A DNA stretch of 64,000 bases from CAVVVS01 sp963751355. Its GTDB lineage: Bacteria > Bacteroidota > Ignavibacteria > Ignavibacteriales > Ignavibacteriaceae. The DNA lies in the NCBI GenBank assembly GCA_963751355.1, contig CAVVVS010000106.1, positions 1 through 64,000 on the forward strand, written 5' to 3'. Made by a program: the position numbers and the translations under genes. The notes below the pieces were generated by a model, which saw nothing but the letters and a program-made list of their open reading frames with translations, did no database searches and was not told where the DNA came from. Positions 54,473 to 64,000 of the stretch are shown here, piece by piece (position 1 is the first letter of the stretch; every line of letters starts with the position of its first letter).

Positions 54473-54642
54473 AGTTAAGGTAACCGTTTATTTAATTGAT
54501 AAAGGATATTATCAAACTGATAAATATAAATTTTTAGTCATCACTAATTACTAACAAAATTATAATTATGGTGGTGTTCCCTTTTGCATGATTTTTGCAA
54601 GTACATATTTATTACAAAATCAGAAAACCAGGAAACAATATA

Positions 54643-56790
54643 ATGCAGAATTATTTAAGAGGCTATTTCTTTATACTTCTAATTTCATTTTTGCAACTTT
54701 CAACAATTGTTAAAGCTCAAAGTTATAAATTGATTTGGTCGGATGAGTTTAACGGACCAAATATAGATCCATCGGTTTGGACACATGAAACAGGAGGAAA
54801 CGGCTGGGGAAATGGTGAATGGGAATATTATACAGACAGATCTGTAAATTCCTATATAGATAATGGAGTGCTGGTAATAAAAGCAATTAAAGAAAATTAC
54901 GGAAACATGAATTACACTTCGGCAAGGTTGATAACAAGAGGGAAAAAGTTTTTTAAATACGGCAAAATTGAAGCTAGGATTAAACTGCCGTACGGAAAAG
55001 GAATTTGGCCTGCATTCTGGATGATGGGTGAAAATATAAACAGTATGGGATGGCCTTCATGCGGCGAAAATGATATAATGGAGATGACAGGCGGCGAGAG
55101 CGGTGACAGCAGGGTTTACGGTACTTTGCATTGGAGTAATAACGGGCAGCATGCCCAATCAGGCGGTTATTATGATTTGAGTTCCGGAAAGTTTGCAGAT
55201 GGTTTTCATATTTTTGCGGTAACCTGGAGCCCTCAAAAAATTGTATGGTCGGTAGACGATCATACTTATTACACAATTGATATAACCCCGGAAGGATTGA
55301 AAGCATTCCAAAATGATTTTTTTATACTTTTAAATCTTGCCGTTGGAGGCCAATGGCCGGGCTATCCCGATGCTACCACAATCTTTCCTCAAACAATGGA
55401 AGTTGATTATGTAAGAGTGTATCAGGATACGTCTTCAATCCCGGATATCTCTGTAACATCTCCCGGAAATAACTCAAGCTTTGATGCTCATTCTGATATA
55501 ACAATTACTGCAGATGCTAGTCTAACAAACGGAAACCTCGGCATAGTTCAATTTTATCAGGATGCCGTTAAAATAGGTGAAACGGATGTAAAGCCTTACC
55601 AAATAATATGGAGAAATGTATATCCGGGTAATTATAAAATATATGCAAAAACCTCCACAGATTTAGGATATGAAAGTACTTCACAATTCATTAATATTAA
55701 TGTTGGTTCCGGAAGCAGCGAATCACCCTACATGGGTCATCCTTTCTCCATTCCCGGAACAATTGAAACAGAAAATTATGATTTAGGCGGACAAAATGTT
55801 TCTTATTATGACAGTGATATTTCCAATAACGGAAAGGCTTACCGTACTGACGATGTTGATATCGAAAGCTGTATAGATGACGGAGGAGGCTACGATGTAG
55901 GATGGAATACAAATAATGAATGGCTTAATTATCTGGTTGAAGTAAAAAAAACAGGTACATTTGAAATAAGTGCACGTGTCGCTTCAAATTCTACCGGAGG
56001 TGAATTTAATATAACCATAGGAGACCATTCAACCGGTAATATAAAAATTCCTAATACAGGAGGATGGCAAACCTGGTCGACGGTTACTTCACCCGGGATA
56101 ACTCTGCGGCAGGGAATTTATAATATGAAGTTCACTGTTATTTCGGGAGCTTTCAACATTAATAGATTTGAAATATACGAACCGGGTACACAGCCGAGAA
56201 TAACCATTACTTCACCCAACGGGGGAGAGAAATGGCAAACCGGAACTATTCAAGAAATAAGATGGAACAGTTTAAAAGTATCCAATGTTAAAATAGGACT
56301 CTCCTCAGATGGCGGAAAGAATTGGACTTCAATCGCAAATACCTGGACATCAGGATTTGGTTCTTATAGATGGAAGGTTAATGATGTGACCTCATCCAAC
56401 TGTAAGATAATGGTTGTAGATGAAAATAATTTAACTAATAATGATGTAAGTGATGCTCCATTTTCAATAGCTAAAATTACAAACGTGGATAATAAAAAGG
56501 ATATCCCCGAGGGATTTACTCTGCAGCAGAATTATCCGAATCCATTTAATCCCACAACTAATATCAGATATTCAATTCATGACAAGAGTTTTGTTTCCAT
56601 AAAGGTTTTTGATAACCTGGGAAACCGGGTTTCCACACTGATCAATGAAGAGCAATCAGCTGGAACTTATAATTTAATATTTCGCGGAGATAACCTAGCT
56701 TCGGGAGTCTATTTTTACTCATTAGAAATAGAATCAATTGACGGTAAAATTGCTCACAGGTCGGTTCGTAAGATGCTGCTTTTAAAGTAA
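54643..56790 (+). CDS. T9SS-exported GH16 beta-glucanase with CBM6
   Basis: 715 residues from ATG 54643, with AGGAAAC upstream and a signal peptide (MQNYLRGYFFILLISFLQLS). Domains: GH16 at ~25-270, with the catalytic ENDIMEM (E-x-D-x-x-E), GKIEARIKLPYGKGIWPAFWMMG and LNLAVGGQWPG; an Ig-like domain; CBM6 (IETENYDLGGQNVSYYD, DDGGGYDVGWNTNNEWLNY); a Ser/Thr-rich beta domain (ITSPNGGEKWQTG); and the C-terminal sorting signal QQNYPNPFNPTTNIRYSI. It hydrolyses beta-1,3 or 1,3-1,4-glucans such as laminarin outside the cell. It is alone, without a SusCD pair. Confidence 0.93.
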   Translation: MQNYLRGYFFILLISFLQLSTIVKAQSYKLIWSDEFNGPNIDPSVWTHETGGNGWGNGEWEYYTDRSVNSYIDNGVLVIKAIKENYGNMNYTSARLITRGKKFFKYGKIEARIKLPYGKGIWPAFWMMGENINSMGWPSCGENDIMEMTGGESGDSRVYGTLHWSNNGQHAQSGGYYDLSSGKFADGFHIFAVTWSPQKIVWSVDDHTYYTIDITPEGLKAFQNDFFILLNLAVGGQWPGYPDATTIFPQTMEVDYVRVYQDTSSIPDISVTSPGNNSSFDAHSDITITADASLTNGNLGIVQFYQDAVKIGETDVKPYQIIWRNVYPGNYKIYAKTSTDLGYESTSQFININVGSGSSESPYMGHPFSIPGTIETENYDLGGQNVSYYDSDISNNGKAYRTDDVDIESCIDDGGGYDVGWNTNNEWLNYLVEVKKTGTFEISARVASNSTGGEFNITIGDHSTGNIKIPNTGGWQTWSTVTSPGITLRQGIYNMKFTVISGAFNINRFEIYEPGTQPRITITSPNGGEKWQTGTIQEIRWNSLKVSNVKIGLSSDGGKNWTSIANTWTSGFGSYRWKVNDVTSSNCKIMVVDENNLTNNDVSDAPFSIAKITNVDNKKDIPEGFTLQQNYPNPFNPTTNIRYSIHDKSFVSIKVFDNLGNRVSTLINEEQSAGTYNLIFRGDNLASGVYFYSLEIESIDGKIAHRSVRKMLLLK

Positions 56791-57401
56791 AAATTTATTT
56801 GATCATGTTGAATTTATTAATAACCCTTGCCGCCCAAAAGTCATGATAAACTTTGAAGGTGGTGTAAAAACTTCATAAAGAAATTCCGAAACTTTCCACT
56901 GAAGGAGAACATGTTCATAGTGAACTAATAAGAAATTCCAACTGCTTAAGTAACAAAAGTTAGTAATATTAAACCCGAGAATCCGAAGATGTCTCGGCAC
57001 CCTACCAATTTTGTTAAATTTACCTGCTCAAATTTGCCGGTATTAATTACTATCTACTTAAAAACATTTTTACAAATCCTTTAAATTTGCTATATACAAA
57101 AAACATAAAAGACAAAATTATTGTGCTTCACATTTTTTGTTATAACACAACTTGCTATATATTCTTACCTATTAAGTAAATATTGCCCTTAATTTACAGT
57201 AAAGATTACTACCCTTAGATTCTATTTCTTAAAAAACCTTCCATTTACTCGAAATCACACTTCCTAATATGTGGTACATGTTTTGCACAATTATTCGCAA
57301 GAATGCTATATATTAGAATATGTATTATAAAAGATTAAATCTAATAAAATTATTGAAGATTAACTTTTTTACATATTTTCATGCTTTAATGAGAAATTTC
57401 A
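56791..57401. other. Intergenic stretch
   Basis: AT-rich with no supported gene. Frames at 56803-57000 lack a ribosome site and protein-like features. Confidence 0.4.
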
Positions 57402-57938
57402 ATGAAAATTTTCAGTTTAAATAAAAAACATAAATTATCATTACTTCTATTCTTCATCTTATCCTTGACATTAATTTCCTGCAGTAATAATACAGACCGA
57501 AAAAACTTCCGGCTTGGCCATGATGGATTAATTTATTACGCCAATAGTCATGATCTTTTTACGGGAACAATTGTTGACACAAATTTAGTCATTATAAAAT
57601 TCACGGTTATTAATGGAATTAAATACGGTACATTTTCTACACATTACTTAAACGGACGGCTTGAAAAATCCGGGGTTATAATTAACAACAAAAATGAAGG
57701 CATTTGGGAATATTATTATAAAAACGGACAACTTGAAAGCAAAGGTAACTTCACAAACGATTCACCGAATGGTCCGTGGGAGTCGTATTACAAGAACGGA
57801 AATATTAGTTCAGCCGGAAATTATGTTAACGGTAAAATGCAGGGAATTTGGAGCTTTTATGATATTGACGGTGAATTAATAAATCAATTCTATTACAGAA
57901 ACGGAATTCTTATTGAAGTAAAAATTAGGAATGCTTAA
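57402..57938 (+). CDS. MORN/YwqK-like repeat lipoprotein
   Basis: 178 residues. Lipobox LISC (Cys27) ends the signal peptide. Repeats EGIWEYYYKNGQLESKGNF, NGPWESYYKNGNISSAGNY, QGIWSFYDIDGELI. A paralogue of the gene at 24833-25345, sharing the same opening block before the repeats, but carrying a lipobox instead of a signal anchor. Isolated; function unknown. Confidence 0.8.
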   Translation: MKIFSLNKKHKLSLLLFFILSLTLISCSNNTDRKNFRLGHDGLIYYANSHDLFTGTIVDTNLVIIKFTVINGIKYGTFSTHYLNGRLEKSGVIINNKNEGIWEYYYKNGQLESKGNFTNDSPNGPWESYYKNGNISSAGNYVNGKMQGIWSFYDIDGELINQFYYRNGILIEVKIRNA

Positions 57939-58601
57939 TATTTTTCTATTGCATTTGCAACCTCTGTTATATTTTGACCAGGGGAAATACTGATTATTCA
58001 TTTATTTGCGAAGACTCCCTTCCCTCCCCTGGTTTTAATTTATCCATTCGTGCTTCTACTTAATCCGTGGAATAAATATCTCCGTATTATTTACCCTCTC
58101 CCGTTTCAAAAAGATTTAGATAATTTACGATAGTGATGCTGGTGTTTATTGTAAAAGAATTTATATTTTCTGAATTTTAATTTTCAACCGATGTAAATCC
58201 TATGAGCTCGCTTACTGACTAATTAAGGAAAGTCCACTCATCCCATTTTGTTGACTGGTATCCCGTCGATCCTTTCGAAACTTACCTTCCTCAAATATTA
58301 CTATTCATAAGAAGATCTCTTTTTCAAAACCGGACAAGCCAGATTCAATAAATAAATTATCGTAGAGAGCTTATTTTATAAATAATGGAAAATTCATCCT
58401 GGTGAACTTTGTTTTGGCATTCTTCTGATTATGTTTTTATTACTTTTTGTTCCCCTCACTATTAATTATGAGTAGAAATTTTGCGCAACTGTAAAAGTTA
58501 TCATTTTGCAAAAATAATTTAACATAAATCTCGAATTACTCAATTTTACGTAAGTTCCTTGTGATGACCTCGCATTGCATTTTCATGAAGTCACTAAAAA
58601 G
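57939..58601. other. Intergenic stretch between convergent genes
   Basis: AT-rich with small C/T-rich runs; I see no gene or strong hairpin. Confidence 0.4.
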
Positions 58602-60002
58602 TTATTTTGAAACACCTGAAATACTGATTTTTTTATTGCCATTTTGTCCTGAAGTTTCTATTGAAATCATTGCTTTCAATGCCATCGCAGTATCCGGTTT
58701 TGAATCGTAAGCTGAAAACGAAAACATTGTATAAGATTTACTCTGAGTATCGGGAAGCCTTACATCAATATCCCCTTCAACTTTTAGGTTGCCTTCGGTT
58801 ACCTTCACAGAAATGCTGGTTCCCTCAGTCAGCGGATTGCCATTGCCGTCATTTACAGTATAATTAAATGTTTGTGTACCGCCATTTGGAATATCGATTG
58901 CTGACGGTGTAACCGTAATTTCCGGTTTACCCGAGAGCAGCCTTATTGTTTGAGTTTGTATCTGCTCTGAATTTTCATTGATGGTTGATGCTGTAACTTC
59001 GAAAAATCCCGGACCATACACCGTGTGGTTCGGAGTTGGCTGGGTTAGCAAGGTGACCAATGCCCGCCCCAGTTCATCCGTTACATTTGAACCTTCTATT
59101 ATTCCCGAAGTTGTTTCAAAATAAACCGAAGTATTCGGACGCACGGGATTAGTATATTTATCTCCTACAAAAGCAGTAAAGTCTATAGTATAACCTACCA
59201 ATCCGTATGCAGGGTAATTTAATTTATTTGCAGCGACTTCGAAATGCTGTTGATCCGGTAGCCCGCCATGGATAGCAATCATAACAGGCTTAGAACGAAT
59301 TACTTTAGAACCACTGGAAAATTCAGCTATTATTTGAGCCACGCCGGCTTTTGTACCAGTATTCAATGTTACGCTCCCTCTTCCAAGTCCATTCGTTTTA
59401 ACTGAAGAAGGATATAGATATTCACCGCCGCCGGGGCCGGAACCAAAACTAAACTTAAGAACAACAGCGTTATCAAAACTTATAGATACACCGCTTGAGT
59501 CAAGAACTTCAAAAACTAATTGTACTGCCTCATTCGCCCCGCTTTCTTTTACACCTACTGTTGGTGATGATTGCAAGAACAAATAAACGGAAGCAGCATT
59601 TCCCGATAAACCGCTGCCGGAACCCGCTTCTTGTTTAAGTTTTATTAATGGTACTGAAATATTTGCCCCAACTGTTGCAAAAACACTTACCGTATCGGAT
59701 TTATAACCCGGTTTTGAAGATATAATTAAAATATCGGAATCATTTTGCAGATCAATATCGGTTGAAAACTTACCATTAACATCGGTGGTTATCCCTGCAG
59801 TTTGTGAACCAATAATAAATCTCAAAGTTACACTTTCTATTGGATCACCGGTCGTCGCTCCCACTACCTGACCATTAACATTTACGCTCCCGGCAGTTGA
59901 CTGAACTTCGGATGGGACACCTAGCTCGCAACCGTAGTAAATAAGCATAGTAGAAATTAATAAGACTAAAAATTTGATATACTTTTTCATATTAGACTTC
60001 AT
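58602..60002 (-). CDS. Exported lipoprotein with Ig-like and carboxypeptidase-regulatory-like domains
   Basis: 466 residues. Signal peptide with lipobox YYGC (Cys25); M5 is an alternative start. A CarboxypepD-reg-like domain follows (VNGQVVGATTGDPIESVTLRF, TTDVNGKFSTDI), then three bacterial Ig-like domains (LGRGSVTLNTGTKAGVAQI, DELGRALVTLLTQPTP). It lies 46 bp after the secretin-like gene in the same direction and may be a pilot or surface partner of the secretion/pilus cluster; that is inferred from position only. Confidence 0.7.
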   Translation of the reverse strand: MKSNMKKYIKFLVLLISTMLIYYGCELGVPSEVQSTAGSVNVNGQVVGATTGDPIESVTLRFIIGSQTAGITTDVNGKFSTDIDLQNDSDILIISSKPGYKSDTVSVFATVGANISVPLIKLKQEAGSGSGLSGNAASVYLFLQSSPTVGVKESGANEAVQLVFEVLDSSGVSISFDNAVVLKFSFGSGPGGGEYLYPSSVKTNGLGRGSVTLNTGTKAGVAQIIAEFSSGSKVIRSKPVMIAIHGGLPDQQHFEVAANKLNYPAYGLVGYTIDFTAFVGDKYTNPVRPNTSVYFETTSGIIEGSNVTDELGRALVTLLTQPTPNHTVYGPGFFEVTASTINENSEQIQTQTIRLLSGKPEITVTPSAIDIPNGGTQTFNYTVNDGNGNPLTEGTSISVKVTEGNLKVEGDIDVRLPDTQSKSYTMFSFSAYDSKPDTAMALKAMISIETSGQNGNKKISISGVSK

Positions 60003-60048
60003 TTATGTTTTTATTTAATTCGACATTTAACTAATCCGAATCATTTTT

Positions 60049-61305
60049 TTAATTTTGATTACTCTTCAGTTTTTGTTCTTCTTTCATCATATTCTTAGGA
60101 CTGTATTTTTCTATTTCCTTCTTATCTTTGTTCAGCTTATTTTGAATTAAATTTTCTTCTTTTTCATTTTCAAATCTTTCTTTAAGAGTCGGCAATAATT
60201 CTGCTTTTAGTACAATAATAATTTCTTTTTTCCGGACTACTGTTTCATCACTGCCTGTTAAATATCTAATACCGAATACCCACCATGGCAGGTCCTTCAA
60301 GAAAGGAATACCGTTTCTAACTTTTGTTTCCTCGTTTATATATAAACCGCCGATAACAGTTTGCTCGTCATTCAGCAAGATAACATCTGTATTGGCTATA
60401 TTTTTTTTAACTTCTGTTGTTAAATCTGAAACGGTGAAAGAGCTTCTTTCAACTATTAGTTTTAATATGATATAGTCAATTCCGTCCTTTGAATATATAT
60501 GAGGTGTTACTTCTATTATAGTACCGGTTGGATAAAATCTGTCTATTATATTCCCTGAAAAATCCCTCTGCTTGATTGAAAAATCCGAGCCGATTTGAAT
60601 TCTTCCTTTTTGTTTATCTCTTACCGACACCGAAGGACTTGCAATTATTTCACCAAGGTTCTCCGACTCAAAAAACCTAAATAAAGCGGTAGCGTTACCT
60701 ATAAATTGTCCGGTTGTAAATTCTGATGCAGCATTTAATTCATAAGCCGGGGGAAGCCCTTGCTGAAAAGTTGCAGCATTTTGAGGTTTTTGGATTTGAG
60801 TTCTGAAATCATTGCCGATACTGATACCGTTCTTCGAAAGAATCCACTTCCAGTCAATACCTCTTTGCCTGTCTTTTTGTACATCGGTTTCAAAAAATAT
60901 TGCTGAAATTCTAACTTCCCTACTATTAATATCCGCAAAAACGTCGTCACTTAATTTATCTTCTTGCGTTGCTGTTTTATTTTTAATTAAGATAGAGCCC
61001 TGTTTCTCTTCGTACATTAAATTCATCTTATTTACAATTAAATTTAACGCGTCCATATAGGGCATCTTTGTTATTTCTACTCCTATTGGACTTGGATTAG
61101 AAACGGTAGATACTATGCTCTTACCTGTGACTAATTCGCTAACGGCAGACAACATCTTTATAGCCTGATCATAACTTGCATATTGGGACATTGATACAAT
61201 TTCTACCGGGTTATATTCACCGGATAATTTCTTTTCCAAATTTTGTTGACTGTACAAAGTTACAGTTATGGAAAATACCCATATTAGCAGTACTGGAAAT
61301 TTCAT
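60049..61305 (-). CDS. Short secretin-like protein (PilQ/GspD family)
   Basis: 418 residues from ATG 61305 (signal peptide MKFPVLLIWVFSITVTLYSQQ; AGGGAAAT before it). A small N0/STN-like part (VEITKMPYMDALNLIVNKMN) is followed by the secretin region (REVRISAIFFETDVQKDRQRGIDWK, GEIIASPSVSVRDKQKG, EQTVIGGLYINEETKVRNGIPFLKDLPWWVFGIRY). It forms or contributes to an outer-membrane channel for pili or secretion. It is shorter than typical PilQ (usually >600), lacking extra N-domains. It follows the PilO-like gene directly. Confidence 0.82.
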   Translation of the reverse strand: MKFPVLLIWVFSITVTLYSQQNLEKKLSGEYNPVEIVSMSQYASYDQAIKMLSAVSELVTGKSIVSTVSNPSPIGVEITKMPYMDALNLIVNKMNLMYEEKQGSILIKNKTATQEDKLSDDVFADINSREVRISAIFFETDVQKDRQRGIDWKWILSKNGISIGNDFRTQIQKPQNAATFQQGLPPAYELNAASEFTTGQFIGNATALFRFFESENLGEIIASPSVSVRDKQKGRIQIGSDFSIKQRDFSGNIIDRFYPTGTIIEVTPHIYSKDGIDYIILKLIVERSSFTVSDLTTEVKKNIANTDVILLNDEQTVIGGLYINEETKVRNGIPFLKDLPWWVFGIRYLTGSDETVVRKKEIIIVLKAELLPTLKERFENEKEENLIQNKLNKDKKEIEKYSPKNMMKEEQKLKSNQN

Positions 61306-61306
61306 T

Positions 61307-62194
61307 TTATTTCCCTTCTTTTTTATTGTTCTTCCCCATTTTGAGTGTTGTATATTCAATTATTCCGCCTTTATTCAAAGTAAAAGTGACTGTTTCATTT
61401 TTATAATCAATATCAGTTAAATAACCCATATACACCGGATCACCTTTGGCTAATAAAAGCGTTTTACCATCCGCAGTTATAAAAGCCCCTTGCGGCACTA
61501 AAGATATTAATGTAGCATCTTGAATATCCGGCAAATCATGAATATTAGGCCGAATTTGTGTTCTTACAAGAGGGAAAAAAGCATTATACAAATTTTCCGA
61601 GTTCAGATAGTTTTCAGAGCTTTTTACCTCAGCATATTGGTCACTGCGGGAAAAATATGCCCTCACTTCCATATTAAATTTTACCAGGTAATGAGGAACT
61701 CCTTTAGAATCAACGCTTGTGGTAGCTTGAATATCGGCAGATTGAATTTTTTTTAATTCCTTACTATGTTCCAAAGCATAAATAAGGCCGTTTACATTAT
61801 CAAAAGACCCTACCCCTAATACTTTGTAAGTATAATAATAAAATCCGTTTTCAACTTTTTGGTTTACATATTGAGTGTTAGTGTAGGTGTATAATCCATA
61901 TTCATTACTATAACTATCAATGAAATTGTAAAAATTTGATTGAGGAAGATTTTGAGGGATAGTAAAACTTCCACCGAATAAAATTGAATCTACCACAGAA
62001 ACACGTTCTTCCAAGCTTTTCAATTTTACCTGAAGATCATTAATACTTGCATAATCAGCTCTCAATTTTTCTAATTTTGCATCCCTTTTATCAAGATCTT
62101 TTTTTTGAATCACCCAGGCATAAATTCCCCCGCCTGCAGTTACCAGAATAAAAAGGACTACCAATACAATAATGTTTTTACTTTTTCTGTTCAT
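61307..62194 (-). CDS. PilO/GspM-like inner membrane protein
   Basis: 295 residues from ATG 62194, chosen because GGAGTG lies upstream and the transmembrane helix (NIIVLVVLFILVTAGGGIYAWVI) then sits at the N-terminus. A coiled-coil (KKDLDKRDAKLEKLRADYASINDL) and a ferredoxin-like periplasmic part follow, the PilO layout. It bridges the inner-membrane assembly to the secretin. Overlaps the preceding gene by 17 bp. Confidence 0.7.
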   Translation of the reverse strand: MNRKSKNIIVLVVLFILVTAGGGIYAWVIQKKDLDKRDAKLEKLRADYASINDLQVKLKSLEERVSVVDSILFGGSFTIPQNLPQSNFYNFIDSYSNEYGLYTYTNTQYVNQKVENGFYYYTYKVLGVGSFDNVNGLIYALEHSKELKKIQSADIQATTSVDSKGVPHYLVKFNMEVRAYFSRSDQYAEVKSSENYLNSENLYNAFFPLVRTQIRPNIHDLPDIQDATLISLVPQGAFITADGKTLLLAKGDPVYMGYLTDIDYKNETVTFTLNKGGIIEYTTLKMGKNNKKEGK

Positions 62195-63695
62195 TTTTTT
62201 CACTCCTGCTTGATATTTTACCCGCATTGATAGAAAAGCTAAAAACACGAAATTCCCTTAACGGATTAAACACTATATTCTGAAGCAAGGATTTATTATA
62301 AGAATCCGCCAGAGTTTTAACAGGCGCCCGTGATAAAGTGAATCCTGTCAATTTTAAATTTTTATCCTTATCAAGAGTTACCTGATTGATCCATAAATTT
62401 TTCCGCTGACCCGTAAAATTTGCCAGTTTCTTTATTGTCATACTTAATATCCCCGTACCGCTGGAAAGATTATTAAGTATAGCTTTTGTACGATCGACAT
62501 TATTTATTTTAGCTTCATAACTTCTAATTTTTTGAACGGTCGCACTATTTCGTGTTTGAATTAAAGTTAAACGGTTTATCTCATTATCTTTTAATCTAAT
62601 CTCATTTTTATTGGAAACTATTCGAAAAGAGAAATAAAAAGCGGAAAGAAATATTAATAACATCATCAAATATCCTTGCCAGCCGAAATGAAAGAGTTTC
62701 TGTTCTTCTATTATGTATTTAGGAAGAAGATTAATACCTTTAAACTGCTTATCTTGTTCGGCAAAATATTCATCGGCTACAGCAAAGGGTACAATAAAAG
62801 CAGAATCTATGCTGAATGCATCAATATTTTTAATATTCGCAGTATCTATTCCCACATTGTGAACAACCGAAGCAGGATATGCTTCTTTTAAAACATTTTT
62901 CAAATCCTTCGAATCGTCTTCACCGCAAATTAAAATATTGTTTACGTTGCCGTACTCACCTTGTTCTATTTCCAGAAGAATTTTAGAAACAATTACATTA
63001 TGAGGGTTAAAACTGTTTTTACCTACTGAAAGTTTTGAACCTATGTGAAGGATCTTTTCCCCTTTTATGAATAGAAGTTTCGAATATTCTTTTCCGACAT
63101 ATAAAACGAGTGTAATATCATCATTACTAAATTCATATTCCCGCGCAATATAAGATGCCAAGGAAATTTCTGCGCTTTTAACAGATACTATTTTTAATAA
63201 TCTTTTACTATTTAATCTGGCAAGTGAATCCAGCGCCTGCAGATAACTGCTTTTTCCCGAGGAATAAACGGCTATTTTAGAATCATCTTGTAATGTTATA
63301 AAATCAATTGTCCTATCTATTTTTCCATTATTGTTAATATTTAGATCAGCCAATTCTTTTTCGTTATGAATTTTTTGAAAATAAATGGAAGGTTCACATA
63401 AAATTGGTATAAAACTTATTTTGTTTAAATCTTCGCCAGCAAAAAAAACATTTAAGTTATTTAAAAAGGTTTGAGTAAAACCTATAGACTCATCTGCACT
63501 AAAATCGTAGTTTAGCGTATCTTTTTTAGGTACATTACCTTCTGACTTATTTACGGCAGCAACAGGTTTTTCTGAGAAAGCTAATGATGTATCAATTGAT
63601 TCGGCTTTCAACATTTTTATTTCTTCGCCTTCTTTTTCAAAAAGGGCAATCTTGCTATCGTTTCCTTCAAAATATAAACACGCAATCTTTTTCAT
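62178..63695 (-). CDS. PilM/PilN-like fusion protein
   Basis: 505 residues. The N-terminal ~330 residues look like an actin-fold ATPase of the PilM type, although the nucleotide-binding motifs are weak. A transmembrane helix (GYLMMLLIFLSAFYFSFRIV) and a PilN-like coiled and ferredoxin-like region follow (NEIRLKDNEINRLTLIQTRN, ILSMTIKKLANFTGQRKNLWINQVTL). PilM and PilN are usually separate; here they appear joined. It overlaps pilT by 4 bp (ATGA) and the PilO-like gene by 17 bp, so translation is coupled. Confidence 0.65.
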   Translation of the reverse strand: MKKIACLYFEGNDSKIALFEKEGEEIKMLKAESIDTSLAFSEKPVAAVNKSEGNVPKKDTLNYDFSADESIGFTQTFLNNLNVFFAGEDLNKISFIPILCEPSIYFQKIHNEKELADLNINNNGKIDRTIDFITLQDDSKIAVYSSGKSSYLQALDSLARLNSKRLLKIVSVKSAEISLASYIAREYEFSNDDITLVLYVGKEYSKLLFIKGEKILHIGSKLSVGKNSFNPHNVIVSKILLEIEQGEYGNVNNILICGEDDSKDLKNVLKEAYPASVVHNVGIDTANIKNIDAFSIDSAFIVPFAVADEYFAEQDKQFKGINLLPKYIIEEQKLFHFGWQGYLMMLLIFLSAFYFSFRIVSNKNEIRLKDNEINRLTLIQTRNSATVQKIRSYEAKINNVDRTKAILNNLSSGTGILSMTIKKLANFTGQRKNLWINQVTLDKDKNLKLTGFTLSRAPVKTLADSYNKSLLQNIVFNPLREFRVFSFSINAGKISSRSEKNEQKK

Positions 63696-64000
63696 AAAGA
63701 AGCTCCGATAATTTGCTTAAATAGATCCTTGTTGTTCGCATATTGAAGTGCTGACTCCAACGAAATCTTTTTTTCCATATATAATCTCTTCAAGTCCTGC
63801 TCCATGGTTACCATCCCCTGTTGCACGGATTGATTTATCATCATATAAATTTCGCCGGTGTTATTATTCTTAATTGCTGCCCTGACATTAGGATTTACAA
63901 TCAATATTTCTTTTGCAAGTATTAATTTACCGTCTAATGCAGGGACAAGTTTTTGCGAAACTATTGCAGTTAAAACATCCGCTAACCTCAAACGCACCCT
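63692..64000 (-). CDS. pilT: PilT-family retraction ATPase, C-terminal part (cut by the window)
   Basis: The last ~102 residues are visible: RVRLRLADVLTAIVSQKLVPALDGK, AKEILIVNPNVRAAIKNNNTGEIYMMI, then ...MEQDLKRLYMEKKISLESALQYANNKD. This is the C-terminus of PilT/PilU-type ATPases that retract type IV pili. The gene continues beyond the window. Confidence 0.88.
   Translation of the reverse strand, partial: RVRLRLADVLTAIVSQKLVPALDGKLILAKEILIVNPNVRAAIKNNNTGEIYMMINQSVQQGMVTMEQDLKRLYMEKKISLESALQYANNKDLFKQIIGASL

Noticed and set aside
56803..57000. Minus-strand 65-codon frame
   Set aside because: No ribosome site, unusual residue composition, no neighbour link; most likely chance.
1..64000. CRISPR array
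   Set aside because: No regularly spaced direct repeats with unique spacers were seen; the 24-bp periodic motif at 16169 has only three short copies and is promoter-like.

Overview
The window looks like part of a chromosome from an Ignavibacteria-type bacterium (Ignavibacteriota, near Chlorobiota/Bacteroidota). The evidence is AT-rich DNA, three exported proteins ending in the type IX secretion sorting signal (NYPNPFNP near the C-terminus) and many lipoproteins. Two tRNA genes are present, one with anticodon CAU and one tRNA-Ala(CGC). No rRNA and no CRISPR array were seen.

Positions 1-23.7 kb form an accessory region beside the CAU tRNA (23640-23713). Next to the tRNA lie a tyrosine integrase, a broken gene and two excisionase-like HTH genes, then nirK (copper nitrite reductase) with a CRP/FNR-type palindrome in its promoter, a DUF72 gene, and a Fic protein with three direct repeats upstream. 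A leftward defence operon follows, listed here in transcription order: a broken DUF2779 nuclease, a 1705-residue helicase-DUF1998-nuclease-like fusion, a DrmD-like SNF2 helicase, a second Fic protein, a 1305-residue N6-adenine methyltransferase, a HEPN-like protein, and the start of another gene at the edge. The methylase, SNF2 helicase and DUF1998 helicase are the classes used in DISARM, but the fused helicase, the Fic and HEPN partners and the leading DUF2779 nuclease do not match the canonical layout. This is the best candidate for a poorly described system in the window.

Positions 23.9-37.7 kb hold housekeeping and surface genes: RHS-like and MORN-like lipoproteins, a HIT protein, an EF-G-like GTPase, a YtxH/DUF948-like pair, a YbhN-like flippase, Maf, SpoIID, and two large T9SS-exported proteins followed by a clear terminator. 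Positions 37.8-49.8 kb carry tRNA-Ala, phenylalanine hydroxylase, murB, an aldose epimerase, a Nudix hydrolase, recX and recA (both frameshifted), thpR, cinA, pgpA, pgsA, a DUF971 gene and purC. Positions 49.8-58.6 kb are gene-poor, with a zinc-ribbon micro-membrane protein, a 23-bp perfect inverted repeat pair, a phytanoyl-CoA dioxygenase-like enzyme, a beta-CASP hydrolase and a T9SS-exported GH16 glucanase with CBM6. Positions 58.6-64 kb hold a leftward type IV pilus or type II secretion-like cluster: pilT end, PilM/PilN-like fusion, PilO-like, short secretin-like protein, Ig-like lipoprotein.

At least five genes are interrupted by small indels (DUF2779, the gene beside the integrase, recX, recA and a small membrane protein). 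Either the assembly has indel errors or several genes are really decaying; this should be settled before biological conclusions are drawn from them.
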